DNA of 13,222 nt, from positions 8,499 to 21,720 of the forward strand of contig FR901581.1 of NCBI GenBank assembly GCA_000438015.1, read 5' to 3'. Shown here in pieces: positions 1-7,882 of the stretch (its first letter is position 1; every line of letters starts with the position of its first letter). This DNA comes from Coraliomargarita sp. CAG:312. Lineage in GTDB: Bacteria; Verrucomicrobiota; Verrucomicrobiia; Opitutales; Intestinicryptomonadaceae. The position numbers and the translations under genes are program-made. The notes below the pieces were generated by a model. That model was not told where the DNA came from and did not search any database. It saw nothing but the letters and a program-made list of their open reading frames with translations.

Positions 1-1047
1 GACAGCGCAGTCGCGATGACGCTTTTAAAACAGCAGGGCTACGACGTGTCGGCCGCCTATATGAAAACTTGGATGAACGAGGAAGGCATCGACGTATTTG
101 GAGATTGCCCGTGGCACCAGGATATTTTGGACTGCCGCGCGTGCGCTGAACACTTGGGGGTCGATTTCCAAGTTGTGGATTTTATAAAGGAGTACCGCGA
201 GCAAATAGTTGAATATCTTGTGGAGGGATACAGGTTGGGTAGGACTCCCAATCCCGATGTAATGTGCAACAGAAGAATGAAATTCGGGAAATTTCTGGAT
301 TATGCCAAATCGCGTGGATTTTCTAAGGTCGCTACGGGCCATTATTGCAATATCCGCGAAAATTCCGACGGTTCGCGGGATTTGGCAATGGGAGCAGACC
401 CGGGAAAGGACCAGTCGTATTTTCTTTGCATGATAACGCAGGAACAATTGCAGTCCGCCGTATTTCCAATCGGCTCTGTTCTAAAATCACAAGTGAGAGA
501 AATTGCTAGAATGAACAATTTGCCGAATGCGGAAAAAAAAGACAGCCAAGGCATATGTTTTTTGGGTAAAATAAAGATTCAGGATTTCCTGCGCTGCCAT
601 ATACCGAAGAGACCCGGGGATATAGTAAATGTTGAAGGCAAAAAACTTGGAACACACAGAGGGCTTTATAATTATACTCTGGGACAGCGGAAAGGCATCG
701 GAATACCGTCAAACACAGACAGGAAAAGTTATGTCGTCGTGGCGAAAAACTTCGACACCAATGAACTAATTATAGATTTCGACTCTCCCGCAGCACCTCA
801 TCTCTACTCTGCCGAAGCCGAATTGGTCGAAATAAACTGGATAAACAAGCCTATTTGCCAGCCAAGAAAAATATTCGCCCGGGTGCGCTACCGAGACCCC
901 CTCGTGGAGGCTATTATAAAGCCTCTTTCCCACGGGCGCGCCAAAGTTGAGTTTTGCGCCCCACAAAGGGCTATCGCACCGGGCCAGGTTATGGCGATTC
1001 ACGATACAGACCGCTCTACTGTCTTGGGCGGTGGTTTTTATCGATGA
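1..1047 (+). CDS. mnmA: tRNA-specific 2-thiouridylase MnmA, 5' end outside the window
   Basis: MnmA uses ATP to adenylate U34 of the Lys, Glu and Gln tRNAs and replaces its 2-oxygen with sulfur relayed from a persulfide carrier; it acts in the cytoplasm. The frame is open from base 1, and its first residues (DSAVA) are the end of the family's SGGVDS PP-loop, so only roughly the first dozen residues are missing and the ATG at 16 is internal. The nucleophile Cys lies in PDVMCN (codon 265-267) and the persulfide Cys in GICFLG, 97 residues later, the same spacing as Cys102 and Cys199 of the E. coli enzyme. ATGHY and the typical C-terminal beta-barrel (LGQRKGIG, then GQ near the end) are also present. 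The gene ends in TGA and is followed by a 73-nt gap before the next gene on the same strand, with no clear terminator between them. It is an intact housekeeping gene apart from the window edge. Confidence 0.97.
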   Translation, partial: DSAVAMTLLKQQGYDVSAAYMKTWMNEEGIDVFGDCPWHQDILDCRACAEHLGVDFQVVDFIKEYREQIVEYLVEGYRLGRTPNPDVMCNRRMKFGKFLDYAKSRGFSKVATGHYCNIRENSDGSRDLAMGADPGKDQSYFLCMITQEQLQSAVFPIGSVLKSQVREIARMNNLPNAEKKDSQGICFLGKIKIQDFLRCHIPKRPGDIVNVEGKKLGTHRGLYNYTLGQRKGIGIPSNTDRKSYVVVAKNFDTNELIIDFDSPAAPHLYSAEAELVEINWINKPICQPRKIFARVRYRDPLVEAIIKPLSHGRAKVEFCAPQRAIAPGQVMAIHDTDRSTVLGGGFYR

Positions 1048-1104
1048 TTGCAATAAAAAGATTGACTAAGGGGCTCATTGCATAAGGATTCTAGCCAATA
1101 TTCG

Positions 1105-1117
1105 GCTTGAATCAAGC
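1105..1117 (+). promoter_or_regulatory. small hairpin just before the RLAN-RimK start codon
   Basis: GCTTG-AAT-CAAGC makes a 5-bp stem with a 3-nt loop that ends 3 nt before the ATG at 1121, where a ribosome binding site would lie. There is no purine-rich SD. It may simply be chance, or it may limit translation initiation. A TTGACT at 1062-1067 could be a -35 box, but no good -10 follows it. Confidence 0.2.
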
Positions 1118-1120
1118 ACT

Positions 1121-2596
1121 ATGAAAAATCTAATCGTTGTAAGCAATCCAGATAAGTGGATTCTAAACATATCAAACACCCAGGTGGTGTCTCCGCGCCG
1201 CTATATTGTCGATTCCGAATTCGCCCAATTGGGGAAATACAAAGTTTTCAATCTCTGCGACGCATTTAACTACCAGAATTTAGGCTATTATGTCTCCCTG
1301 CTGGCGCGGGCGCGTATGCACAATCCCGAACCGTCGGTAATGACTATTATGGATTTTACTTCACATAAGATGATGATAGAGCGCGCAAGCGACGCTGGGA
1401 AAATAGCCGACAAGGTTCTTACAAATTACGATAAAAAAACATTCAAGCTCGACGTATGTTTCGGAAAGTGCCTCGAATCCAAATACAATAGAATTGGCCA
1501 TTGCCTATTTGAGAAATTCCAGGCGCCAATGTTCACCGCCACTTTCAAAAAACGCAAAAACGGATGGAAGCTGCATGATATAGACCCGTTTAGCGCTTCA
1601 GACATTAGGCGCGAAAACCGCGAATTCATAACCTTGGCGGCGGAGAGCTATCTCGCTCGCAGGCACAAAATATACGACTGGCAGGACACAAGCCGCTATG
1701 CATTGGCAATTCTCGCCGACGAGACCGAAGAAGAGCCATCCTCAAATGTAAAGGCTATTGCGCGCTTTGTCAGGGCGGCTCAAAATGTAGGGTTTTACTG
1801 CGAAGTTATAGGCAAAGACGACTTCGACAGGCTAAATGAATTTGACGCGCTTTTTATACGCTCGACGACAAATGTAAACAACTACACCTATAAATTTTCG
1901 CGTTGCGCCCACGCGGAGGGAATCGTTGTTGTCGACGATCCGATTTCCATTGTAAGATGCGCAAACAAAGTATTTCAGGCTGAGCAGGCTACTATGAAAA
2001 AAGTGCCAATACCCAAAACTGTCATTGTGCATAAGGCAAATGTTGACACTTTTTCAAAGCAAATCGGATTTCCGCTTGTTATAAAACAGCCGGACAGCCA
2101 GTTTTCGCAGGGAGTTTTCAAGGCGGACAACGAGGAGGAACTTGAAAAAATAACAAAAAAGCTTTTCAAACACTCCGCGCTTTTAATCGCCCAGGAATTT
2201 GTTCCGACAAAATTTGATTGGAGGATAGGGATTTTCAACCGCAAACCAATCTACGCCTGCAAATATTATATGGCGCGCTCCCATTGGCAAATTGTAAACA
2301 AAAAAGCCAAAGGCAGCTGTAGGTACGGAGGATTTGAAACGCTTGAAATTTCAGCGGTCCCAAAAAAAATCTTGGACATTGCGCTCAAAATGGCAAATCT
2401 CATAGGCGACGGCCTTTACGGCGTGGATTTGAAAGAAACTTCCGACGGCAGAATACTAATGATAGAAGTCAACGACAATCCAAATATCGACGCCGGCATC
2501 GAAGATAAAGTCGCCGGGCAAAAACTTTATTTGGGGATTATGCAAGAGCTCCTCAACCGCGTGAACAAAATAAAAAAGCTTCAACCGGCGCAGTAG
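1121..2596 (+). CDS. RimK-like ATP-grasp ligase with N-terminal RLAN domain
   Basis: The 491-residue product belongs to the group often annotated 'RimK family protein'. Residues 1 to about 150 match the RLAN domain (RimK-like ATP-grasp N-terminal): it opens with a VVSNPDKW motif and has KVFNLCDAF and QNLGYYVSLLA. Residues about 270-480 form the ATP-grasp domain: K322 in VIKQ, a glycine/serine loop at SQFSQG (326-331), the QEF motif at 358-360, DWRIG at 366-370, GVD at 434-436, and the metal-binding end EVNDNPN at 449-455. ATP-grasp enzymes of this type join an amino acid or peptide to a carboxylate through an acylphosphate. The real substrate is unknown. The ATG at 1121 is chosen because the domain begins at residue 1; no Shine-Dalgarno is visible and a small hairpin (1105-1117) sits directly upstream. 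The gene is followed 9 nt later by a GNAT gene, a pairing known for this family in other bacteria. The ATP-grasp residues look intact. Confidence 0.9.
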   Translation: MKNLIVVSNPDKWILNISNTQVVSPRRYIVDSEFAQLGKYKVFNLCDAFNYQNLGYYVSLLARARMHNPEPSVMTIMDFTSHKMMIERASDAGKIADKVLTNYDKKTFKLDVCFGKCLESKYNRIGHCLFEKFQAPMFTATFKKRKNGWKLHDIDPFSASDIRRENREFITLAAESYLARRHKIYDWQDTSRYALAILADETEEEPSSNVKAIARFVRAAQNVGFYCEVIGKDDFDRLNEFDALFIRSTTNVNNYTYKFSRCAHAEGIVVVDDPISIVRCANKVFQAEQATMKKVPIPKTVIVHKANVDTFSKQIGFPLVIKQPDSQFSQGVFKADNEEELEKITKKLFKHSALLIAQEFVPTKFDWRIGIFNRKPIYACKYYMARSHWQIVNKKAKGSCRYGGFETLEISAVPKKILDIALKMANLIGDGLYGVDLKETSDGRILMIEVNDNPNIDAGIEDKVAGQKLYLGIMQELLNRVNKIKKLQPAQ

Positions 2597-2605
2597 GAAT
2601 TTTAA

Positions 2606-3088
2606 ATGCAACAAAAAATAACCTTTAGGCTCGGTGGGCGTATATCCGACGCAAAAGATATCGAGCGCATAATGCGTTCTTCCGGATTTTTCGAAGAAGT
2701 AAGTTCGGAAATCGAATGCGCTCTAGACGATTTAAACGAACATTTGAAAAATTCATCAGGAACATATCTGTTCGCCGAGATTGAAAATCGGGTTGTCGGA
2801 TACGTTTCCTTTGATTCCGTCCCCTGCTCCGATTCAGCTTTTGAATTTGAATGGATAGCGGTCGACAACGGGCTGCGCGGAATGGGAATAGGCAAGAAGC
2901 TAATGGAAAAATCTTTTGAGATCATGCGTTCTCAAGGCGGAAGGAAGGCATTTTTACAGACTTCTGGGCGTCCACAGTATTTGCCAACCCGCAAATTTTA
3001 TGAAAAATGCGGATTCCGCCATGAAGCCACTTTGGAAGATTACTACGTCGTTGGAGACCCGTGTTTTTTTTATTCGATACTTTTATAG
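2606..3088 (+). CDS. GNAT-family N-acetyltransferase
   Basis: This 160-residue protein is a single GNAT domain, which moves an acetyl group from acetyl-CoA to an amine. The acetyl-CoA pyrophosphate loop is RGMGIG at residues 91-96, preceded by the strand FEWIAVD (81-87) and followed by the helix KKLMEKSFEIM. The late FYEKCGF motif (131-137) is also typical. The acceptor is unknown. It starts 9 nt after the stop of the RLAN-RimK gene (a weak AGGA lies before the ATG), so the two are almost certainly co-transcribed. In proteobacteria the partner of RLAN-RimK is often a GNAT fused to a C39-like peptidase (family knowledge); here the protein ends right after the GNAT fold and there is no C39 domain. 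A plausible role is to acetylate the ligase product or its peptide substrate, which is inference. Confidence 0.88.
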   Translation: MQQKITFRLGGRISDAKDIERIMRSSGFFEEVSSEIECALDDLNEHLKNSSGTYLFAEIENRVVGYVSFDSVPCSDSAFEFEWIAVDNGLRGMGIGKKLMEKSFEIMRSQGGRKAFLQTSGRPQYLPTRKFYEKCGFRHEATLEDYYVVGDPCFFYSILL

Positions 3089-3346
3089 AGAGCCATATTA
3101 CGTTTTCTGCCGGCGGCCTTAAACGCGCACATGCCGAAAGGCTCGGTAATATCCCAGAAATTAAAAAAGGCAGAGTTTCCCTACGCGTCTAATCGGTAAA
3201 ATCTTTTCTTTATTCCGGCACCCTAAATATCCGCTGACTGCCCACCTTTATATCGTAAAGCCATATCTGAATATATCTTCAAAAAAGGCAGATCTTGCCA
3301 TGGGTGGGAATTCACGGCGCTAGTAGAAAACTTTAATTTCAATCCG
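3089..3346. other. 258-bp gap between convergent genes
   Basis: This lies between the ends of the GNAT gene (plus) and the nitroreductase-like gene (minus). No convincing gene is visible. It contains two copies of the 12-mer AAAAAAGGCAGA (3163-3174 and 3281-3292); the second forms part of a weak terminator on the minus strand. No good plus-strand terminator for the GNAT operon was found. Confidence 0.5.
3281..3299 (-). terminator. weak intrinsic terminator for the nitroreductase-like gene
   Basis: Read on the minus strand, GGCA-AGATC-TGCC is a 4-bp stem followed directly by six T. It lies about 48 nt after the stop of the minus-strand gene. The stem is short, so confidence is low. Confidence 0.35.
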
Positions 3347-3916
3347 CTATTTAGCAAAACCGACAGAATTGCAAATCATCGGGGTTTGAGTTCCCTTTAA
3401 TTTTAGCCCGGCGCGCAACCCATTAACATCCATTGTGGTGTGCGGATATGTCCCCAAACCGACTCCGGCGCAAAATATCGAAATGTTTTGCGAAACGATT
3501 CCTGCGTCTAAACCGCTCCACCGGTCGTTGAAATCTGAGACTAAGACGAGGCAAATTGGGGCTTCCGATTGGCGCAGGTCTGATTTGGATACGAGTTCCA
3601 GAGCATGTTCCTTTGGCAAATATAGATAAGCCGCTTCGGGCGTGCACACGTATATTTTTATATCTTGGCGGTTTAAAGCAGAAGGAGCCGTGCGCTTTCC
3701 GCTCTCCGGGCGGTTTACTCCATTGGCGGCGAAAAGCAAGTCTGACAGATCTTGCATGGAGGGAATTTTTCCAGAAAACGACTTTGTTGAAGCCCTGTTG
3801 GAGAATGCCTTCATTACGCAGTCTCCCCTCTCCATATTCGGAGGCGCGAGTTTCGTGATTTCTCCACCGTGGGAGATTGAGGAAAATACCATCATCATAA
3901 TTAATAAAAACCTCAT
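3347..3916 (-). CDS. exported nitroreductase-fold (SagB/ThcOx-like) FMN protein
   Basis: The 189-residue product has an N-terminal hydrophobic stretch (about residues 3-14, LLIMMMVF) that ends near SHGGE, so it looks exported. After it comes a compact nitroreductase fold: RASTKSF (41-47, the usual FMN-phosphate region), LLFAANGVNRP (60-70), RTAPSALN (75-82), a middle part with YLYLPKEHALEL, GLGTYPHTTMD (153-163), and the terminal NSVGFAK. Small single-domain members like this occur in Bacteroidota and Verrucomicrobiota. They bind FMN and are presumed to reduce or dehydrogenate unknown substrates. Export of an FMN enzyme through an apparently Sec-type signal with no twin arginine is unusual, since the cofactor would have to be acquired outside the cytoplasm. 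The start is set by the signal peptide; only a poor SD is visible. It is transcribed alone, convergent with the GNAT gene and divergent from the PEP-CTERM gene. The fold is fairly certain and the function is not. Confidence 0.8.
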   Translation of the reverse strand: MRFLLIMMMVFSSISHGGEITKLAPPNMERGDCVMKAFSNRASTKSFSGKIPSMQDLSDLLFAANGVNRPESGKRTAPSALNRQDIKIYVCTPEAAYLYLPKEHALELVSKSDLRQSEAPICLVLVSDFNDRWSGLDAGIVSQNISIFCAGVGLGTYPHTTMDVNGLRAGLKLKGTQTPMICNSVGFAK

Positions 3917-4134
3917 AGTATAAATACTTTCTGGTTTAAAGTTAAATATTTGAGAAATATTGTAAAGAAATTTTCCGCCGGTATGCAGCCAAGCGTATTA
4001 CTTTCAAATTTTCGCGCGCAGAGTTCGCAAGGCGGTGGCTGTTTCCAGAGAATTTCTGCGCAACATATATAATTTGAAAGCGATATACATGTTAAGCCAA
4101 CCTGTTGTCATTGCGCCATTTTAAGGGAGGAATT

Positions 4135-4164
4135 ATGCGCGGTATAGGAGCTGCAATAATATAG
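4135..4164 (+). CDS. possible nine-codon leader ORF with strong SD
   Basis: AAGGGAGG at 4123-4130 lies 4 nt before an ATG that opens the frame MRGIGAAII followed by TAG. This is the best Shine-Dalgarno in the window, while the real genes here mostly have none. The peptide is too short to judge by content. It could be a leader peptide or a chance match; the next full gene is about 590 nt downstream, too far for simple attenuation. Confidence 0.2.
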   Translation: MRGIGAAII

Positions 4165-4193
4165 CTAAAAATCTGAAAACACTATACCAGTCT

Positions 4194-4223
4194 TTCAAGT
4201 CCGGCAAAATTCAAGTCCGGCAA
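4194..4223. repeat. 14-bp direct repeat, two copies
   Basis: TTCAAGTCCGGCAA occurs at 4194-4207 and again at 4210-4223 (period 16) in the non-coding gap. Two perfect copies side by side suggest recent slippage or a paired binding site. Confidence 0.75.
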
Positions 4224-4584
4224 TATATTGCGCCGCCGAAGGTCTAGAATTTTTAATGCATACTTTAGCAAAAGTGACACATATTCAATCTGTTATATAT
4301 GATAGATGCCGAGGTGCTGCAATATTTAATAATTGTCCTCATTGTGTATAGAACCGAATTTGCAAGAGAATTTTATATTATCTTGTGCGGAATATAGCGT
4401 GCGACAATTTCGCAATCGTTCAATATCCGCGTATTTTTATCCGAAAATGCCGAGTTAAATTTTCATTTGCGCCTAAAACCGCCTGGCAAACTGTATCTCA
4501 TGAATTTTCCCGTTTCACAAGTTTCATTTCAAAGCCGAAAAATCTAAATATGTAAATCGCATTGCTGGAACTTTTGGGACAAAA

Positions 4585-4627
4585 GGCAATTAGACAACAG
4601 AAAAAACTAATTTGCGCCGTTTTTTTA
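4585..4627 (+). terminator. terminator-like hairpin upstream of the PEP-CTERM gene
   Basis: GGCAATTAG can pair with CTAATTTGCGCC with a 3-nt bulge and a 13-nt loop, followed by GTTTTTTT at 4619-4626. No annotated gene lies directly upstream on this strand, so it would end an unannotated short transcript. Confidence 0.3.
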
Positions 4628-4654
4628 TCAATTATAAATTAAATACTTTCAATT

Positions 4655-4705
4655 TTGACAAATTTATCATTTAATAGTTGCATAGTTGTACTTTTAGGCT
4701 ATAGC
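4655..4705 (+). promoter_or_regulatory. candidate promoter region of the PEP-CTERM gene
   Basis: A perfect -35 hexamer TTGACA (4655-4660) is followed after 17 nt by the poor -10 TTGCAT (4678-4683). Alternatively TTGCAT acts as -35 for TATAGC (4700-4705) with a 16-nt spacer. An ATAGCT/AGCTAT inverted repeat (4701-4723) overlaps the second option and may be an operator. Confidence 0.25.
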
Positions 4706-4755
4706 TAATTTTTCAAAAGCTATGTACGATAATAAAAAATAGGCATAATACGCTT

Positions 4756-5931
4756 ATGAAACATAATATATTTTATTTCGCTGCAATTTTGCTTCTATGC
4801 GGAGGAATACAATCCAACGCTTCTGTAGACTACCACAATGGGAATGTAAACGGCTATAATTTTACAGACTCGTCTTACAACGCCGACGACTTCTCATATT
4901 CCAACTTCTCAGGAGTTTCCGCCGAAGCAACTACTTTTTCCTCGCTAAAAATAAAGCGCAACTATTCAAATTCCGATTTCTCTTCGGCAAACTTGAAAGA
5001 GGCGCTGTTTAACTATGCAGGACTGGAGAATGTAAATTTTTCTTCGTCAAATCTTTATGACGCATATTTCATTTCGGCTACTTTAAGCGGAGCGAATTTT
5101 TCGGGGGCAAATGTACAAAGAGCCGATTTTACAAACACTACCCAAAGCGGTTTTACCGCAAACCAACTTTATTCAACTGCGTCGTATGCACAGGGGAATC
5201 TCCAACATATGAGTTTTCAAAGCAATACGATGACAGGTTGGAACTTCTCTGGAAAGAATTTGACCCGTACGGATTTTTCTCTGGCATCGTTGGTTAATTC
5301 GGATTTTAGAAATGCAACGCTGACAAATTCAATATTTTATTATTCCGATCTCAGTGGAGTCGATTTCCGCGGTTCGACCGGTCTGTCATACGGTAGTTCT
5401 ACAACTAACAATACGATTCTAGCCGACGGATCTATTGCGGGAGGAAGTTTAAATTTATCCGGAAGCTCATCCTCGTTTATAGTGCGCCCGTCCAATACCG
5501 CGGCAATAACCGTAAGCGCATCTGGAAGCGTATCCGACGGAGCGTCTCTTGTTTATAAAGACATTTCAACGGAAGACGCAAACGCAAAAATAGTAGTTTC
5601 CGGATCGGGAGTAGAATTAAATTTGTCGCAAGCAAACATAGATGTTTATTTTATCGAGAATTTTGCCCCATTGGACTCGACGTTCATAACACTGGCGGAA
5701 TCTACAGATGGCGCAACAATTGTGGTGAGCGGATTAACGAGCGACAGTTTCAATTTGTACAATTCGGACGGGTCTGCATTCAAAGGATCTTGGACGCTTT
5801 CAGTTTCGGAAAATCTCGTTGGGCTGACAGTGTCTATTCCCGAACCTTCAATGTGGTCGGTATTCCCGCTTCTGTTGACAATATGCGCTTTTATTTTGCA
5901 CAGAGTGCGCGGCGGTAGGCACGCGCGCTAA
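4756..5931 (+). CDS. secreted pentapeptide-like protein with PEP-CTERM sorting tail
   Basis: The 391-residue product has a signal peptide (hydrophobic residues 5-17, YFAAILLLCGG). Residues about 34-205 hold irregular pentapeptide-type repeats with F or L at every fifth position, such as SDFSSANLKEA, GANFSGANVQRADF and SGVDFRGS, which should fold as a right-handed quadrilateral beta-helix. Residues about 225-355 are rich in Ser, Gly and Val like an autotransporter-type beta domain. The end is a PEP-CTERM signal: PEPSMW near residue 362, a hydrophobic segment (FPLLLTICAFIL), then the basic RVRGGRHAR. In known systems an exosortase recognises this tail and the protein goes to the outer surface or extracellular matrix; no exosortase is in this window. 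No SD precedes the ATG, which is fixed by the signal peptide. An intrinsic terminator follows 28 nt after the stop, so it is monocistronic. Precise role unknown; a surface or matrix protein is likely. Confidence 0.85.
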   Translation: MKHNIFYFAAILLLCGGIQSNASVDYHNGNVNGYNFTDSSYNADDFSYSNFSGVSAEATTFSSLKIKRNYSNSDFSSANLKEALFNYAGLENVNFSSSNLYDAYFISATLSGANFSGANVQRADFTNTTQSGFTANQLYSTASYAQGNLQHMSFQSNTMTGWNFSGKNLTRTDFSLASLVNSDFRNATLTNSIFYYSDLSGVDFRGSTGLSYGSSTTNNTILADGSIAGGSLNLSGSSSSFIVRPSNTAAITVSASGSVSDGASLVYKDISTEDANAKIVVSGSGVELNLSQANIDVYFIENFAPLDSTFITLAESTDGATIVVSGLTSDSFNLYNSDGSAFKGSWTLSVSENLVGLTVSIPEPSMWSVFPLLLTICAFILHRVRGGRHAR

Positions 5932-5959
5932 ATAATCTATATCACAAATCCTACATAAG

Positions 5960-5996
5960 AAGCGGGCGTCTATTGCGGGTGTCCGCTTTGTTTTTA
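5960..5996 (+). terminator. intrinsic terminator of the PEP-CTERM gene
   Basis: AAGCGG (5960-5965) pairs with CCGCTT (5983-5988), and the stem extends inward through GCGT with wobble pairs. It is followed by TGTTTTTA. It starts 28 nt after the stop codon. Confidence 0.7.
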
Positions 5997-6161
5997 TAAA
6001 GCCAGAATGCACGCATGAAATGCTGCGATTAAAGCCTAGTTAAATCGCCGTCATACTAATGGCGATAGCTGCTTAATCTTGTAATTCTTAAAGCGATATT
6101 TCAGCATAGCGCACTATCCCAGATCAAAATAAATTTGAAAGCGTTTTAATGTTTGCAAAAA

Positions 6162-6167
6162 TATAAT
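6162..6167 (+). promoter_or_regulatory. candidate -10 box for the GH20 gene
   Basis: A perfect TATAAT lies 57 nt before the GH20 start. The only good -35-like hexamer, TTGAAA (6135-6140), is 21 nt away, longer than the usual 16-18. The rest of the 293-bp gap (5932-6224) shows only the upstream gene's terminator. Confidence 0.25.
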
Positions 6168-6224
6168 TATGTTTTAACTAAATTGCCCAACGGCTTTCAT
6201 AAATAGTTTAAACATTGGTGGGAT

Positions 6225-7763
6225 ATGCATGTTGGCAAAATACTTATAGCGTTAATAGGCGTGTTTTTGTTTTTATTTACATCTGTCCGAGGCGAAATTA
6301 AAGATTTCTCCATAAAAGCTTTTCATTTAGATTTCCGAGCCCAAGTTATGACGGTTCCGGCGATAAAAGAACTGGCTTTGGATCTGTCTAAAAAAGGCAT
6401 AAATGCGATTATAATAGAATACGAAGCGACCTTCCCTTTTAAAAAACATGCAACATTATGCAATAAATACGCATATAGCCGCAAAGACGTCAAAGAAATT
6501 GTAGATTACTGCAAATCTTTGGGAATAGACGTAATTCCGCTTCAAAATTGTTTCGGGCACTGCGAATATATTCTGCGCCACGACCGCTATATTAATTTGC
6601 GCGAAGATAGAAAAGAGGTTTCTCAAGTTTGTCCGTCTAAAATAGATTCTGCCGAGAAGGTTTTTGGGGAAATATTTAGCGAAGTAGCAAGCCTGCATCC
6701 TTCCAAGTATTTTCACATAGGAGCCGACGAAGCATATCTATTGGGACATTGCAAGGAATGCTCAAAAAAAGACAAATCCAAACTGTTTGTGGATTATGTA
6801 AAAGCTATGTGCAAAATTGTCGAGGGAATGGGGAAAACACCTATAATATGGGCAGACATAATATTGAAATACCCCAAGGTCGCCCACGAGCTGCCTAAAA
6901 ATTTGGTATTTGTCGATTGGAATTACGGTTGGTCCCCAAACCACTTCGGAAACTTGGAAAACTTATTTAAGTTTGGCGCTACAGTATGGGGAGCACCCGC
7001 ATTGCGATCTTCGCCCGACAATATATATCTTGTAGATTGGATGAAACATTTCAACAATCTTGCAACATTCATTCCTTTTGCGAAAAGTAAAGGATACAAA
7101 GGCATTATCGATACATCGTGGTCCACAAGCGGACTTTACGGGTTTTATTACGACAACAATAATGAAATTTTAGAGATGTATCCTGTTCGGCAGGTTTATC
7201 CTATGTCGGGATTTCAAATATTGATAGACGCTTTTTGCAAGGCCGTATCCGAAAAAGGAGCGTTGGATCCGGAAAATTTTATACTTTCATACGCAGCCGA
7301 ACGCTATGGACTCAATCCCAAAGACTCGCAAATATTTTTTAGCTATTTTCAACATCCTCAAAAATGTGTTCGCAGCGGCAAAGATTCAAATGGAGCCGCA
7401 ATCGCTCAATTGATACAAGAAATAAAAGAGCTAAAAGACAGCTTCGACAAAATTTCCGTTTCTAAAAACGACGTCGAATTTGAACATTACCGCTTGATGC
7501 TGGATTTAAGAATCAATTATTTAAAATATAAAGAAATAGAGTTTGAATACGATTCGCCTAATTACGATTCCTCAAAAGCGGGAATTTTAAAGGAAAGGTT
7601 GGAATGTATCATATCTGAGTCGGACGAGCTTGGGCTGCGTTTTGAGTCCATAAACAAAACTTATCTAAAACCCGGGCAGTTTGAAGACATAAATGCTTTC
7701 AGGACAAAAAAGATGAAAAACTTGTGCGCCAACCTAGCGCGCCAAGCTGAAATTTGCAATTAG
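6225..7763 (+). CDS. secreted GH20 family beta-N-acetylhexosaminidase-like glycosidase
   Basis: The 512-residue protein starts with a signal peptide (KILIALIGVFLFLFTSVRG, residues 5-23), so it acts in the periplasm or outside. A TIM barrel follows at once, without the usual N-terminal GH20b domain. It contains a strand with KAFHLDFRA (31-39), QNCFGHCEYILR (107-118) and the family signature HIGADE at 164-169, where D168-E169 is the GH20 catalytic pair: Glu is the acid/base and Asp orients the substrate acetamido group. Later barrel strands include IIWADI (207-212), FVDWNYGW (229-236) and IIDTSWS (294-300). Residues about 390-510 are helical and lysine/glutamate rich. GH20 enzymes remove terminal GlcNAc, GalNAc or related sugars from glycans or chitin oligomers; the architecture resembles the short hexosaminidase D/GcnA-like members. 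It stands alone between a terminator and a convergent operon. A GGTGGGAT lies too close to the ATG for an ideal SD. Exact specificity is not visible. Confidence 0.85.
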   Translation: MHVGKILIALIGVFLFLFTSVRGEIKDFSIKAFHLDFRAQVMTVPAIKELALDLSKKGINAIIIEYEATFPFKKHATLCNKYAYSRKDVKEIVDYCKSLGIDVIPLQNCFGHCEYILRHDRYINLREDRKEVSQVCPSKIDSAEKVFGEIFSEVASLHPSKYFHIGADEAYLLGHCKECSKKDKSKLFVDYVKAMCKIVEGMGKTPIIWADIILKYPKVAHELPKNLVFVDWNYGWSPNHFGNLENLFKFGATVWGAPALRSSPDNIYLVDWMKHFNNLATFIPFAKSKGYKGIIDTSWSTSGLYGFYYDNNNEILEMYPVRQVYPMSGFQILIDAFCKAVSEKGALDPENFILSYAAERYGLNPKDSQIFFSYFQHPQKCVRSGKDSNGAAIAQLIQEIKELKDSFDKISVSKNDVEFEHYRLMLDLRINYLKYKEIEFEYDSPNYDSSKAGILKERLECIISESDELGLRFESINKTYLKPGQFEDINAFRTKKMKNLCANLARQAEICN

Positions 7764-7829
7764 CATCTCCTGTGAAACTGCAAACGCCTCGCCTCCGACA
7801 GGGGAGGAATAAAAGCGCGGTTATTGCCT

Positions 7830-7868
7830 AAAAAAATGTGTCCGAAGCCAGAATACAAGCGGCTTTTC
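7830..7868. terminator. possible bidirectional terminator between convergent genes
   Basis: AAGCC (7845-7849) and GGCTT (7861-7865) form a short stem. A TTTT follows on the plus strand (for GH20), and on the minus strand a run of seven T (7830-7836) lies 8 nt beyond the stem (for the ligase operon). A second hairpin, CCTCC/GGAGG at 7792-7807, lacks a T tract. Confidence 0.35.
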
Positions 7869-7882
7869 ACGCACGCGGGCGT

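Larger units (their letters stand above)
3917..4755. other. 839-bp AT-rich gap between divergent genes
   Basis: No ORF of normal size is convincing here. What can be seen: an AATATT inverted repeat (3945-3950/3956-3961) upstream of the nitroreductase-like gene; a nine-codon ORF behind a very strong SD at 4121-4164; a 14-bp tandem repeat at 4194-4223; a terminator-like hairpin with a T run at 4585-4627; promoter-like boxes at 4655-4705; and an ATAGCT/AGCTAT inverted repeat at 4701-4706/4718-4723. The last two belong to the leader of the PEP-CTERM gene. The strong SD and the terminator on the same strand leave room for a short non-coding or leader transcript, which is inference. Confidence 0.5.

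Noticed and set aside
25..447. 140-codon ORF on the minus strand opposite mnmA
   Set aside because: It is fully antisense to a well-conserved gene, shows no family motifs and has no start signals.
3163..3292. Two AAAAAAGGCAGA copies as insertion-sequence ends
   Set aside because: The copies are in direct orientation, short and A-rich, with no transposase between them.
3556..3923. Two plus-strand ORFs of 93-100 codons opposite the nitroreductase-like gene
   Set aside because: They lie antisense to a gene with clear motifs and read as low-order composition shadows.
3917..4755. tRNA, riboswitch or phage attachment site in the long gap
   Set aside because: No cloverleaf, conserved riboswitch core or integrase gene was seen by eye; only the small signals listed remain.
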